7,144 nucleotides of DNA from Congzhengia sp045576635 (GCA_045576635.1 JAZNGT010000029.1:1-7144); one strand, 5' to 3'. Shown: positions 1 through 5,910, counted from the stretch's first letter. Program-made: numbers and translations. The notes: generated by a model from the letters alone, not told the origin.

Positions 1-295
1 TATAACTTTTGGAATAAACCAATATTGAACCTGCAACAATCACCGAAAGAATTGTAAATATGATAAACGATACTGGCAAAGAAAAATATTTTGACAGTCG
101 TCTTCTAAACAGTATCGGCAAAACAAAAGCGAGCGCGTATATAAAAACAGTTATATATACTAATACGCCACCGCCTAATAACCTAAACATATCACTCATC
201 AAATATAGAAGAAAAGTTACAAACAAGAGTCCGGCCCAACCCAAAACAAGCAACATTGTAAAAAATATATTTAAAACGAGATTTTGATTGTTCAT
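1..295 (-). CDS. Partial multi-pass small membrane protein (C-terminus off the left edge)
   Basis: The minus-strand frame opens at an ATG (293-295) and stays open for 98 codons to the left edge without a stop, so the C-terminus is missing. An AGGAG ribosome binding site (303-307) lies 7 nt upstream. The product starts MNNQNLVLNIFF and is strongly hydrophobic, with about three membrane segments near residues 8-32, 40-62 and 72-93. A basic loop (FRRRLSK, about 64-70) between the second and third is probably cytoplasmic. I do not recognise a family or any catalytic motif. A weak promoter is possible, with TTGAAA at 361-366 and TATGTG at 339-344, but the -10 is poor. The 75-codon plus-strand frame over the same bases has no good ribosome binding site and is rejected. 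Confidence is good that it is a gene; function is unknown. Confidence 0.75.
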   Translation of the reverse strand, partial: MNNQNLVLNIFFTMLLVLGWAGLLFVTFLLYLMSDMFRLLGGGVLVYITVFIYALAFVLPILFRRRLSKYFSLPVSFIIFTILSVIVAGSILVYSKSY

Positions 296-364
296 ATTTA
301 CTCTCCTTTCTGCAATATTCGATTCTCCAATATTGGGACACATAAGGTTTAGATGTAACCTTTC

Positions 365-495
365 AAAGGCTTCTCCTTGAGGAGAGGCTCCGCCGCAGGC
401 GGTGGTGAGGTGTAGATTGCGAAGGCAATCGTAATTCTTTTTCCACCTCATCCGTCAGCTATCGCTGACACCTTCCCCTCAAGGGGAAGGCTTTT
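365..495. mobile_element. MITE-like palindromic element, about 131 bp
   Basis: Two arms of about 48-53 bp (365-412 and 443-495) are imperfect reverse complements: the left begins AAAGGCTTCTCCTTGAGGAG and the right, reversed, reads AAAAGCCTTCCCCTTGAGGG. Each arm has local hairpins: CTCC/GGAG around a TTGA loop, CCGCC/GGCGG (390-402), GTCAGC/GCTGAC (454-469) and CCTTCCCC/GGGGAAGG (471-490). A small GATTGC/GCAATC hairpin (415-430) sits between the arms. It has no coding capacity. I recall closely similar CCCTTGAGGGG-type repeats from many gut Clostridia genomes, which suggests a non-autonomous mobile or REP-like element. I see no clear target-site duplication. It lies about 70 bp upstream of the left-edge gene and could affect its transcription or act as a structured spacer. 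Confidence 0.7.
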
Positions 496-524
496 ATTTC
501 GTCAAATTTCGACATATCAATAAT

Positions 525-784
525 ACTCGTGTCAAGTCAGGAGAACAGTGAATAATAAGAACCATCACCCAACACGAAATCACAGATTTCTGTTGGGTAC
601 CCGAGAACCTTGTTATGCTAAAGCATAATATGGACCTACTAACTTTTTCCTATTTTTTCACTAATTTTGCGTAAGCACTTTTCATTAGAACCCGCGAGAA
701 TAATGGATTTTCTCGCATCCGATAGTATATGTAAATATCAAAATCGGCAAACTAATCTTTTAAATTGTACGGACTTGACACGAA
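525..784 (+). repeat. TIR repeat family, long copy A (about 260 bp)
   Basis: The copy is bounded by a perfect 12-bp inverted repeat, TCGTGTCAAGTC (527-538) and GACTTGACACGA (772-783). Its inner right half (about 686-783) matches 5771-5870 at roughly 90% by eye, and its left end matches 5690-5716 around CAGTGAATAATA. Two stem-loops lie in the shared core: GCGAGAA/TTCTCGC (694-700 with 710-716) and CCGAT/ATCGG (719-723 with 743-747). Compared with copy B it carries about 75 extra bases (roughly 563-636) holding two more hairpins. It contains no credible gene. With the element at 365-495 it accounts for most of the 296-804 gene-free gap; the remaining short pieces hold only a 10-bp palindrome, CCAATATTGG, at 327-336. 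It ends about 20 bp beyond the stop of the next gene. Confidence 0.8.
563..636. repeat. Palindromic insert nested in repeat copy A
   Basis: These roughly 75 bases are absent from copy B, and the flanking repeat sequence continues on both sides. They hold a long hairpin at 568-597, CCCAACA/TGTTGGG continuing into GAAATC/GATTTC with one bulged C and an ACA loop. A GGGTACCC palindrome follows at 595-602, then a TTATGC/GCATAA hairpin with a TAAA loop at 613-628. The structure suggests a second small palindromic element that entered copy A, although loss from copy B is equally possible. It has no coding capacity. Confidence 0.5.
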
Positions 785-804
785 CCTTAAGTTAAGATCG
801 ATAA

Positions 805-1083
805 TTATCTTTTGTATTCCGAGTGCAGCTTTTTAAGACGAGAAGCATATATAAGCGCCTTCACGAACATGACAATCGAAACAATATAACCAGCAGCTAT
901 AAGCAGAGCAAAAACTGGAAAACCAAATGTAAAATTTCTTAATACATTTAAGAGAAGAAGTAAGACAAATCCCGACACGCATTGTTTATTTGCTCTACTA
1001 CGCAAAAAGCCCGCCTCTGGTATTGAGTTATGAAATTCAGTGTCCGTCCAATAGTTTGGGTTTTTTGTTTTTTTTGAATGCAT
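805..1083 (-). CDS. Small two-TM membrane protein of unknown function
   Basis: This 92-residue product has an ATG at 1081-1083 and a GGAGTG ribosome binding site about 7 nt upstream, so the start is well supported. The N-terminal 30 residues are polar and include NYWTDTEFHNSIPEAGFLRS. Two membrane segments follow, near residues 37-52 and 56-78, joined by a short NFTFGFP turn. The C-terminus is basic (SRLKKLHSEYKR), giving a hairpin topology with both ends probably cytoplasmic. There is one cysteine (residue 35). I do not recognise the family. The gene lies 63 bp downstream of the DUF2500-like gene on the same strand and could share its transcript. Copy A of the TIR repeat begins about 20 bp past its stop codon. 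Confidence 0.72.
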   Translation of the reverse strand: MHSKKTKNPNYWTDTEFHNSIPEAGFLRSRANKQCVSGFVLLLLLNVLRNFTFGFPVFALLIAAGYIVSIVMFVKALIYASRLKKLHSEYKR

Positions 1084-1146
1084 AAAATCACTCCTGATTC
1101 CTTTTGAAGTCTACGATGCTTACTCTACAGTACATCATTAAAAAGT

Positions 1147-1524
1147 TCATTCAACTTTAAAACTTACAATTGCAGAGTCATTGGTTAATAGGGTTACAGT
1201 TTCTTTGAATGTTAGTGTGCCTTCATCTCCTTCGTTGATGTTGTCAAAAAATTTGGAATTTACAAAGTATTTTTTTTCTCCGTTGGATAGTTCAAAAACA
1301 AGAAGCCTGCGACTACCGCCATCTCTTAACTTTTTGTAGGTCTTCTCCACTACTACTGCATAGTGTGTTTGTTCAGGAGCAGCATTTAACTTTACTTTGC
1401 CATATATAAGAAAAAATGAAAAAATTGCAATAACAAAAACAGATATTATAGCAACTATTTTTAGTTGTTTTATTGCTTCAGGCGAACCAGGTTTTGGAAA
1501 TTTACTAAAATAATCATCAAACAT
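1147..1524 (-). CDS. Single-TM membrane-anchored protein, DUF2500-like
   Basis: The start is placed at the ATG at 1522-1524 (MFDDYFSKFPKPG), because AGGAG lies about 10 nt upstream. A longer reading to 1557 would translate that ribosome binding site. The product has 125 residues: a short polar N-terminus, one membrane segment at about 22-41, then a soluble domain at about 52-125. That domain is a run of predicted beta strands, YAVVVEKTY..., LLVFELSNGEKKYFV, then EGDEGTLTFKE. The order 'variable strand, Y/F-x-V-x-F-E-x-x-G-E, GD-x-G-x-L-x-F' resembles small DUF2500-type proteins (inference; no search done). It has no catalytic motif. A mini-copy of the TIR repeat lies 40 bp upstream and places a TTGACA (1569-1574, minus strand) in a promoter-like position, but the matching -10 is weak. 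Confidence 0.75.
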   Translation of the reverse strand: MFDDYFSKFPKPGSPEAIKQLKIVAIISVFVIAIFSFFLIYGKVKLNAAPEQTHYAVVVEKTYKKLRDGGSRRLLVFELSNGEKKYFVNSKFFDNINEGDEGTLTFKETVTLLTNDSAIVSFKVE

Positions 1525-1563
1525 TATACTTTCTCTCCTTTTTACGATATTCGACATAATTCG

Positions 1564-1608
1564 ACTCGTGTCAAGTCAGGATAAAAAATTATAACCTTAT
1601 GACACGAA
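1564..1608. repeat. TIR repeat family, 45-bp mini-copy C
   Basis: The 18 bases at 1564-1581 are identical to the left end of copy A (525-542). The right arm, GACACGA at 1601-1607, is the inverted partner. The interior is reduced to an AT-rich stretch that can fold further (AGG at 1578-1580 with CCT). It fills most of the gap between two minus-strand genes, and its right end directly abuts the stop codon at 1609-1611. It looks like an internally deleted copy. It forms a hairpin in the transcript but is not followed by a T-run, so it is not a convincing intrinsic terminator. Confidence 0.65.
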
Positions 1609-2517
1609 TCAGGTTTTTTTCTTCTTAATCACGACTCTTACTGCAAGTGAAACTGCTAACGCAAGTGCAACTACTGCAACAACACTGACTCTACGCATCG
1701 GTGGCAGATTTTGTTCTTTTTCAATCAAAGCAGATATCTTTGCCTTATCTTCTGCTTTCATTACATATTCATTTGGCAAAATCATGCTTGTTGTCGTGTT
1801 TTGTCTGCTCAATTTACAATCGGATGATATATAAACAGCCTCCATATTTTCGGGCAAAGAAATTATGATATTATGCCCATTTAAATCCGAGGGTGCAGGT
1901 TCAATTTTTTCGAGCACAATTTCATTTGCAATTTTAAAAAACTTATCTCTTTCAACATCAATTGCCAGAGGACCTGAATAAATGCTGACAGACGATTTTG
2001 TGTTGACCAAATCAGCACCCAGATATTCTGTCAGTGTTATGGTTTCTCCAGTTTTAAGCAAAGTTTCGTTTTTGCGGTCAATGCGCTGTTGCTCTGCCTT
2101 TTCATAATCTCCATTATTTAAATATTCTTCAAAGCGTTCCCACATATCGCCTGAAACATTTTTAAGTTTAAGGACAGAAGTGTCATAACTTGTAACTTCA
2201 AAAATGTCTGTCGGATTGTGTTCATCAAAGTATGTAAAAAGATAAACATTTCCCTCTCTAACCATAAAATTGCCCACGGCATTGGGATTGTAGTATGTAA
2301 GTTTAACCCCTGTTTTTACATCACCTTTGATTACTTTTACCGGAGATAATTCTATATCAGAATATTCTTTATTGGGATGATAGGCTAAAACTTCTGCAAA
2401 GAAAACCTGTGCATCATCTACGTGCAGTAAATCTTCGGGTATGCTCCCTGCGAGCGCAGTCATAGGCATTGATAATACTATCATCATTATGGAAATTATG
2501 CAAATTATCTTTTTCAT
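1609..2517 (-). CDS. Secreted protein with C-terminal membrane anchor, unknown function
   Basis: The start is placed at the ATG at 2515-2517 (MKKIICIIS), preceded by a GAAAGGTG ribosome binding site. A longer in-frame start at 2562 would put non-signal residues before the signal peptide. The product has 302 residues. Residues 1-23 are a classical signal peptide ending ALA|GS. Residues about 33-115 show an OB-fold or netrin-like pattern (DDAQVFFAEVLAY, VKVIKGDV, EGNVYLFTYF), seen in many secreted Gram-positive proteins (inference). A charged, probably helical middle (124-152) and a second beta-rich segment (about 156-240) follow. A hydrophobic segment (about 277-294) ends in KKKKT, a stop-transfer anchor. 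There is no LPxTG motif. The domain probably faces outward. The stop codon touches repeat mini-copy C. Confidence 0.8.
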   Translation of the reverse strand: MKKIICIISIMMIVLSMPMTALAGSIPEDLLHVDDAQVFFAEVLAYHPNKEYSDIELSPVKVIKGDVKTGVKLTYYNPNAVGNFMVREGNVYLFTYFDEHNPTDIFEVTSYDTSVLKLKNVSGDMWERFEEYLNNGDYEKAEQQRIDRKNETLLKTGETITLTEYLGADLVNTKSSVSIYSGPLAIDVERDKFFKIANEIVLEKIEPAPSDLNGHNIIISLPENMEAVYISSDCKLSRQNTTTSMILPNEYVMKAEDKAKISALIEKEQNLPPMRRVSVVAVVALALAVSLAVRVVIKKKKT

Positions 2518-2664
2518 TACTACACCTTTCTCATATATATAACACGCAACGGGATTACACAAAATCGGAAATCAGAAATTTTAACTCACACATTTTTCGA
2601 CAAAAATTTTATTATACGCACTCTATAAAACGCTTTCGCATAGTATAAAGTGGAGGTGAAATAT

Positions 2665-3063
2665 ATGAGTTTAACAAATTGTGGCTGTCAAACAAGTTGT
2701 ACTGTAAGAGCCCTTATTGCAAGTGTAATTATCGGTGTTTTAGCGGCATTTTTCCGTTTTGCAGCATTGATAACAGTAACACCTGCATTCCTGTGGGTAT
2801 TGTTTGGAATCGCAGTAGGTTTATTGGGAATCATTCTTCTGGCTTCTTCGAATGATGCCGAAAAAACAAGTTGCTGTAGAAGTTTAACGCAATTTCTGGC
2901 GGGAATTTTAGGCACAATACTGACCGCAGTAATTTTACTTGGCATAACATTTGCTGCGACAAGTGTAATTGGTGCAATCATCACAGGACTTTTACTGTTT
3001 TTCTTTTCTCTTCTTATCACAAGTGCAACTTGTCTTGTAACTTGCAGATTAAACTGTAACTAA
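2665..3063 (+). CDS. Four-TM membrane protein with eight one-sided cysteines
   Basis: This is the only plus-strand gene. The start is the ATG at 2665-2667, with GGAGGTGA about 5 nt upstream; the GTG at 2650 lies just before this ribosome binding site and is rejected. The product has 132 residues with four membrane segments near 15-37, 40-60, 74-96 and 98-120. All eight cysteines are outside the membrane: C6, C8 and C12 in the N-terminal tail (CGCQTSC), C70 and C71 in the middle loop, and C123, C127 and C131 at the C-terminus. With four segments, these three regions lie on the same side, pointing to metal binding or disulfide cross-linking. I recall similar short cysteine-tailed proteins in Clostridia, all uncharacterised. 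It is divergent from the secreted-protein gene and convergent with the six-TM gene. Confidence 0.8.
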   Translation: MSLTNCGCQTSCTVRALIASVIIGVLAAFFRFAALITVTPAFLWVLFGIAVGLLGIILLASSNDAEKTSCCRSLTQFLAGILGTILTAVILLGITFAATSVIGAIITGLLLFFFSLLITSATCLVTCRLNCN

Positions 3064-3124
3064 ATCATGGAGAGGCGTGTCTTAAATTTTTTCACAATTT
3101 GAGGCAATGACCTCTCGTTACATA

Positions 3125-3145
3125 GAAAAGAGTAACTCTCTTTTC
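3125..3145. terminator. Possible bidirectional terminator hairpin between convergent genes
   Basis: GAAAAGAG (3125-3132) and CTCTTTTC (3138-3145) form an 8-bp stem with a 5-nt loop, between the convergent genes ending at 3063 and 3187. The T-run is inside the stem rather than after it, on either strand, so termination efficiency is uncertain. A wider GAGAGG/CCTCTC pairing (3070-3075 with 3111-3116) lies beside it and could extend the structure. Confidence 0.4.
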
Positions 3146-3186
3146 CGCAAATTTCAAGATAAACTGTCAATTCATCTCTGAAAATA

Positions 3187-3933
3187 CTATTTGTTTCTTA
3201 ATTTTCTGCAATATTGTGTGCAAAGTTTGTCTGTACACTCCGAACATCTCAGTGCCATATTGCTGTTTTCCCAAAAGCGTTCCGGATATACAAATACGCA
3301 AACTTCCCAGGCAATCCATATCAACACTGCAAAAATAACAAGTGACCACGAATAGAAACTGTTTACTGCAACAATCGGCAAAAACATCATCAGATGATCC
3401 CAATTAAATATTCTGCAAGTTGTGCAACATTTGTTCTTCATTATCAGTCTGAACGGACACCAGATAAGGACGCATATCAAATCACATACATAAAAAAATG
3501 TTGATAGTACTATCATCATTCCGGTATCGATTGTTCCGCTTAAATACAATATGCTAATGATTATCGTAAGCACAATCCAGATAGCCATTACCTTATAGGC
3601 TGATGCCGTTGTGTCTTTAATATATTTTTTTAAATTCTTATAGTTAATCTTTTCTTTTATCGGTCGGAATAAAGATTCAAATATCTTTTGCGAGCCTATG
3701 GATATATGGTTTTTCACGGGAATGAGTTGTAATAGCATATCCGTCATCCATATCAGCCATAAAATATGTAACGGAGAAAATTCTTTAAAAAACTCCATAC
3801 CATTTGCGATATTAAATTTTTCTCTGTCAAATACATACATCAAAATTACTGCAAATAATACAATAATCCTTCCGATTAACCGTAAAAAATATACAGATCT
3901 TGTTTTTGATATATGTTCCCTTTCCTGCTGCAT
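3187..3933 (-). CDS. Six-TM cysteine-rich membrane protein
   Basis: The 248-residue product starts at an ATG (3931-3933), with GGAGG about 12 nt upstream and a closer AGGAT. About six membrane segments fall near residues 16-35, 54-71, 114-132, 138-160, 180-195 and 197-216. A basic loop of about 40 residues (73-112) separates the second and third. Cysteines fall into two soluble patches: CCTTC (169-173) before the fifth segment, and C230-x2-C233-x4-C238-x3-C242 at the C-terminus (LRCSECTDKLCTQYCRK). With six segments, the loop after the fourth and the C-terminus lie on the same side, so the patches could form a zinc or iron-sulfur site (inference). I recall similar proteins in Clostridia only as hypothetical. 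It is 37 bp downstream of the lipid kinase on the same strand, so co-transcription and a membrane-lipid role are plausible. Confidence 0.8.
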   Translation of the reverse strand: MQQEREHISKTRSVYFLRLIGRIIVLFAVILMYVFDREKFNIANGMEFFKEFSPLHILWLIWMTDMLLQLIPVKNHISIGSQKIFESLFRPIKEKINYKNLKKYIKDTTASAYKVMAIWIVLTIIISILYLSGTIDTGMMIVLSTFFYVCDLICVLIWCPFRLIMKNKCCTTCRIFNWDHLMMFLPIVAVNSFYSWSLVIFAVLIWIAWEVCVFVYPERFWENSNMALRCSECTDKLCTQYCRKLRNK

Positions 3934-3970
3934 ATCCTATGACTTCCTCCATTTAAAGTCTCAAAAGAAG

Positions 3971-4879
3971 TTATTTTGCATTACCTTTATTGGTAATAAA
4001 CTTAATTGCTTTATTTAAGTTTTCAACCTGAATGACTTCCTCGCCGTAAGCATACTCGCCGTCTAATGTCCAGTTGATATCTTCGGCGGTTTCAATGACA
4101 ATGTTCTTTGCGCTCATAAACGTTATCAATTTTGTTTTGTATTTTTTAGACGTCAATGCAATAACGATTTCATTGAGTTCAAAGAGGTCTTTTGGGAGTC
4201 TTATGAACAAAAGTTCAAACAATCCGTCGCTTAAATCCACTATTTTGGGGTCTAGGTTAATGACGCCGCCCACAGAAGTGGAATTACAGATTGCACCAAA
4301 AATAAAATCGTCCTCAATTACGGTGCCGTCTGCTACAAAGCGAAGATGCGTGCTCTTTAAATTTGCAATATCTTTCATACCTTCAAGTGCATATGCCAAA
4401 TATCCAAGACTATTTTTTAGATTTTGCGGTGTTTTATATGATATTTCGGTAAACGCGCCGAAAGATGCTACATACGAGAACATTCTTCCGTTAAAAGAGC
4501 CGATATCGATTTCTCTTGCAGTTCCTTCCATGATATCGCTTGCTGCTTTTAAGATATTTTTGGACAATTTCAGACTGTTCGCAAAATCGTTTGTACTGCC
4601 TGCCGGAATATAGCCGATTTCTACATCTGCACCGGACTTTAATATGCCCGCAACAACCTCGTTAAAAGTGCCGTCTCCGCCTATTGCCACAATCAAATCA
4701 AAGTTTTTGGCATTTTGCTTTGCAAACGCTTTTGCATCGCCCGGAGCCTCGGTTAAATGCACTGTGGTTTCGTAGCCGTTTTTGCCAAACAACACTAAAA
4801 TGTCAGTCAAATATTTATTTGCCTTTTTTGTACCTGCGCAAGGATTCATTATGAGTAAAAGATTTTTCGTTTTTTTCAT
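3971..4879 (-). CDS. Diacylglycerol/lipid kinase family protein (DagK/YegS type)
   Basis: This is a soluble or membrane-associated lipid kinase that probably uses ATP to phosphorylate diacylglycerol or a related lipid, recycling it into phospholipid synthesis. The start is the ATG at 4877-4879 (MKKTKNLLLIMNPCAG); an in-frame TTG at 4885 touches the GAAGTGA ribosome binding site. The product has 302 residues, close to Bacillus DgkB (about 300). It shows the DagK catalytic signature GGDGTFNEVV (GGDGT at about 67-71) and the GYIPAGSTNDFA nucleotide-binding loop (GSTND about 94-98). It also has a NPCAG motif near the N-terminus, a DgkB-like FGAFTEISYKTPQ stretch, and WTLDGE (about 260-265) from the C-terminal beta domain. 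No key residue appears missing. It lies 37 bp upstream of the six-TM gene and 133 bp downstream of the acyltransferase. The true substrate cannot be read from sequence. Confidence 0.93.
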   Translation of the reverse strand: MKKTKNLLLIMNPCAGTKKANKYLTDILVLFGKNGYETTVHLTEAPGDAKAFAKQNAKNFDLIVAIGGDGTFNEVVAGILKSGADVEIGYIPAGSTNDFANSLKLSKNILKAASDIMEGTAREIDIGSFNGRMFSYVASFGAFTEISYKTPQNLKNSLGYLAYALEGMKDIANLKSTHLRFVADGTVIEDDFIFGAICNSTSVGGVINLDPKIVDLSDGLFELLFIRLPKDLFELNEIVIALTSKKYKTKLITFMSAKNIVIETAEDINWTLDGEYAYGEEVIQVENLNKAIKFITNKGNAK

Positions 4880-4935
4880 ATTCAATCACTTCACTTTTCT
4901 TTTAAATGACAGTTTCGCCCTTGAAATGGCAAACA

Positions 4936-4947
4936 ATCAAATTTGAT
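4936..4947. promoter_or_regulatory. 12-bp perfect palindrome upstream of the lipid kinase
   Basis: ATCAAATTTGAT is a perfect inverted repeat about 57 bp upstream of the lipid kinase ATG, in the 133-bp gap after the acyltransferase gene. It could be an operator. It is AT-rich and short, so chance is also plausible. It is not the TTTGA/TCAAA arrangement of a FabT-type lipid-regulator site. The adjoining ATATGGACC (4946-4954) also occurs at 628-636. Confidence 0.25.
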
Positions 4948-5012
4948 ATGGACCCACCTGTATGCATCTAATAAGGAATAAAAAACTTAAATTTACAACG
5001 AAGCCAATATCC

Positions 5013-5636
5013 TTAACCTTGAAAATTGAGGTTATTTTCATCTTTATATCCGATTATTTTTGCAGGAACACCTGCAACAATCGCGTTTTGAGGAACATCT
5101 TTTAAGACAACGGCACCAGCCGCCGCCAGACTGCCTGAATGCATCGTTATATCACCAAGAACCTTTGCACCGCAGGTAACAGCAACATTATCCTCTAAAA
5201 CAGGAGGACACGTTCCGTTTTTATAGCCAATCGTTACTTGCTGGTAGATTCTGCAGTTTTCGCCTATTTTTTTAGCAGTGATAATTGTAGCAAATCCATG
5301 CTGAATATAGAGACCTCCCCCTATATCTTCTGTATATATGTATAAACTTTCCATCGGTTTCCATAATATGCGGGCTATCGCAAAATGCACCATCGCTATA
5401 AACGAACGTGACGGATTTTTTAAACGGTGCTGTAAAAGATTGCGAAATTCCTTTTTGTATGTCATATACCAGTTCAGCGATTCAAACAAATTAAATTCTA
5501 TCTGGTCAATTTCATTCCATCTGGCAACATCCATTTGAATTAAGTTCTTTTGTTTAGAACACAACACGCACAGATAAACCGGGAGTGTTCTCAGATAATT
5601 TAAAACTGCAAACAACCTTTTTCCAACACTGGGCAT
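5013..5636 (-). CDS. Serine acetyltransferase-like hexapeptide acyltransferase
   Basis: The start is the ATG at 5634-5636 (MPSVGKRLFAVLNYL), with AGAAGG about 8 nt upstream. A longer frame to 5723 would take its first codons from the TIR repeat and translate through the promoter, so it is rejected. The product has 207 residues. An alpha-helical N-terminal part (1-95) includes KEFRNLLQHRL and is followed by a left-handed beta-helix domain. YIQHGFATII (about 110-119) carries the histidine equivalent to the SAT catalytic base. GENCRIYQQVTIG, DNVAVTCGAKVLGDI and AGAVVLKDVPQNAIVAGVPAKIIG are typical CysE hexapeptide repeats. The second SAT histidine motif (GDRHPKI in classical enzymes) is replaced by GTCPPVL, so the acceptor may be a polysaccharide or other alcohol rather than serine (inference). 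No cysteine-pathway or capsule genes are visible nearby. Confidence 0.85.
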   Translation of the reverse strand: MPSVGKRLFAVLNYLRTLPVYLCVLCSKQKNLIQMDVARWNEIDQIEFNLFESLNWYMTYKKEFRNLLQHRLKNPSRSFIAMVHFAIARILWKPMESLYIYTEDIGGGLYIQHGFATIITAKKIGENCRIYQQVTIGYKNGTCPPVLEDNVAVTCGAKVLGDITMHSGSLAAAGAVVLKDVPQNAIVAGVPAKIIGYKDENNLNFQG

Positions 5637-5662
5637 TTCTTTTTCCTTCTTTCCGTTCAAGT

Positions 5663-5692
5663 AGTATAAGTATATTTTATATTTTGTTTCAA
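5663..5692 (-). promoter_or_regulatory. Likely sigma-A promoter for the acyltransferase, from the repeat end
   Basis: On the minus strand, TTGAAA (5687-5692) and TATACT (5663-5668) are separated by 18 bp; TTATAC with a 17-bp spacer is the alternative. A start near 5656 would leave a leader of about 20 nt before the ATG at 5636, just enough for the AGAAGG ribosome binding site. The -35 box lies in the degenerate left TIR of copy B; intact TIRs carry TTGACA at this position. Confidence 0.6.
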
Positions 5693-5872
5693 GTCGGGCA
5701 AGCAGTGAATAATATGAACACACTATTTTTTCCCGATTTTTTTCAACTGTTTTTCCTTTAACGCTTTTCCTCAGAACCCGCGAGAATACTGGATTTTCTC
5801 ACTCCCGATAGTATATGTAAAATTTATTTATCGGCAAACTAATCTTTTAAATTGTATTGACTTGACACGAGT
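5684..5872 (+). repeat. TIR repeat family, long copy B (about 187 bp)
   Basis: Copy B ends with an intact TIR, GACTTGACACGAGT (5859-5872), and begins with a degenerate one, TTGTTTCAAGTC (5684-5695). Its core (5771-5870) matches 686-783 of copy A, including GAGAA/TTCTC (5782-5786 with 5796-5800). The second stem, CCGATA/TATCGG (5805-5810 with 5829-5834), is one pair longer than in copy A. It lacks the roughly 75-bp hairpin block found in copy A. It occupies most of the 5637-5910 gap, contains no gene, and ends about 40 bp from the stop of the truncated gene to its right. Confidence 0.8.
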
Positions 5873-5910
5873 AAAATCACCACATAATCGCATCTTTGTG
5901 CTATGTGTAG

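Noticed and set aside
60..287. Plus-strand frame of 75 codons
   Set aside because: It has no good ribosome binding site, and the opposite strand holds a hydrophobic membrane protein with a strong one over the same bases.
1546..1574. Promoter for the DUF2500-like gene from mini-copy C
   Set aside because: TTGACA is perfect, but the hexamers 16-18 bp downstream match the -10 consensus at only about three positions; kept as a possibility, not a feature.
1564..1608. Intrinsic terminator after the secreted-protein gene
   Set aside because: The hairpin exists but no T-run follows it; it is better explained as a shortened repeat copy.
2534..2562. TTGTGT / TATATA promoter for the secreted-protein gene
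   Set aside because: Spacing is 17 bp, but the predicted transcription start would fall inside the ribosome binding site.
2688..3020. Minus-strand frame inside the four-TM gene
   Set aside because: It is a shadow of the plus-strand gene, which has a near-perfect ribosome binding site and clean membrane segments.
4074..4613. Long plus-strand frame inside the lipid kinase gene
   Set aside because: It is antisense to clear DagK motifs and has no ribosome binding site or recognisable domain.
5013..5036. C-terminal ENNLNFQG resembling a TEV protease site
   Set aside because: It lacks the required tyrosine arrangement and is a chance likeness at a native protein end.
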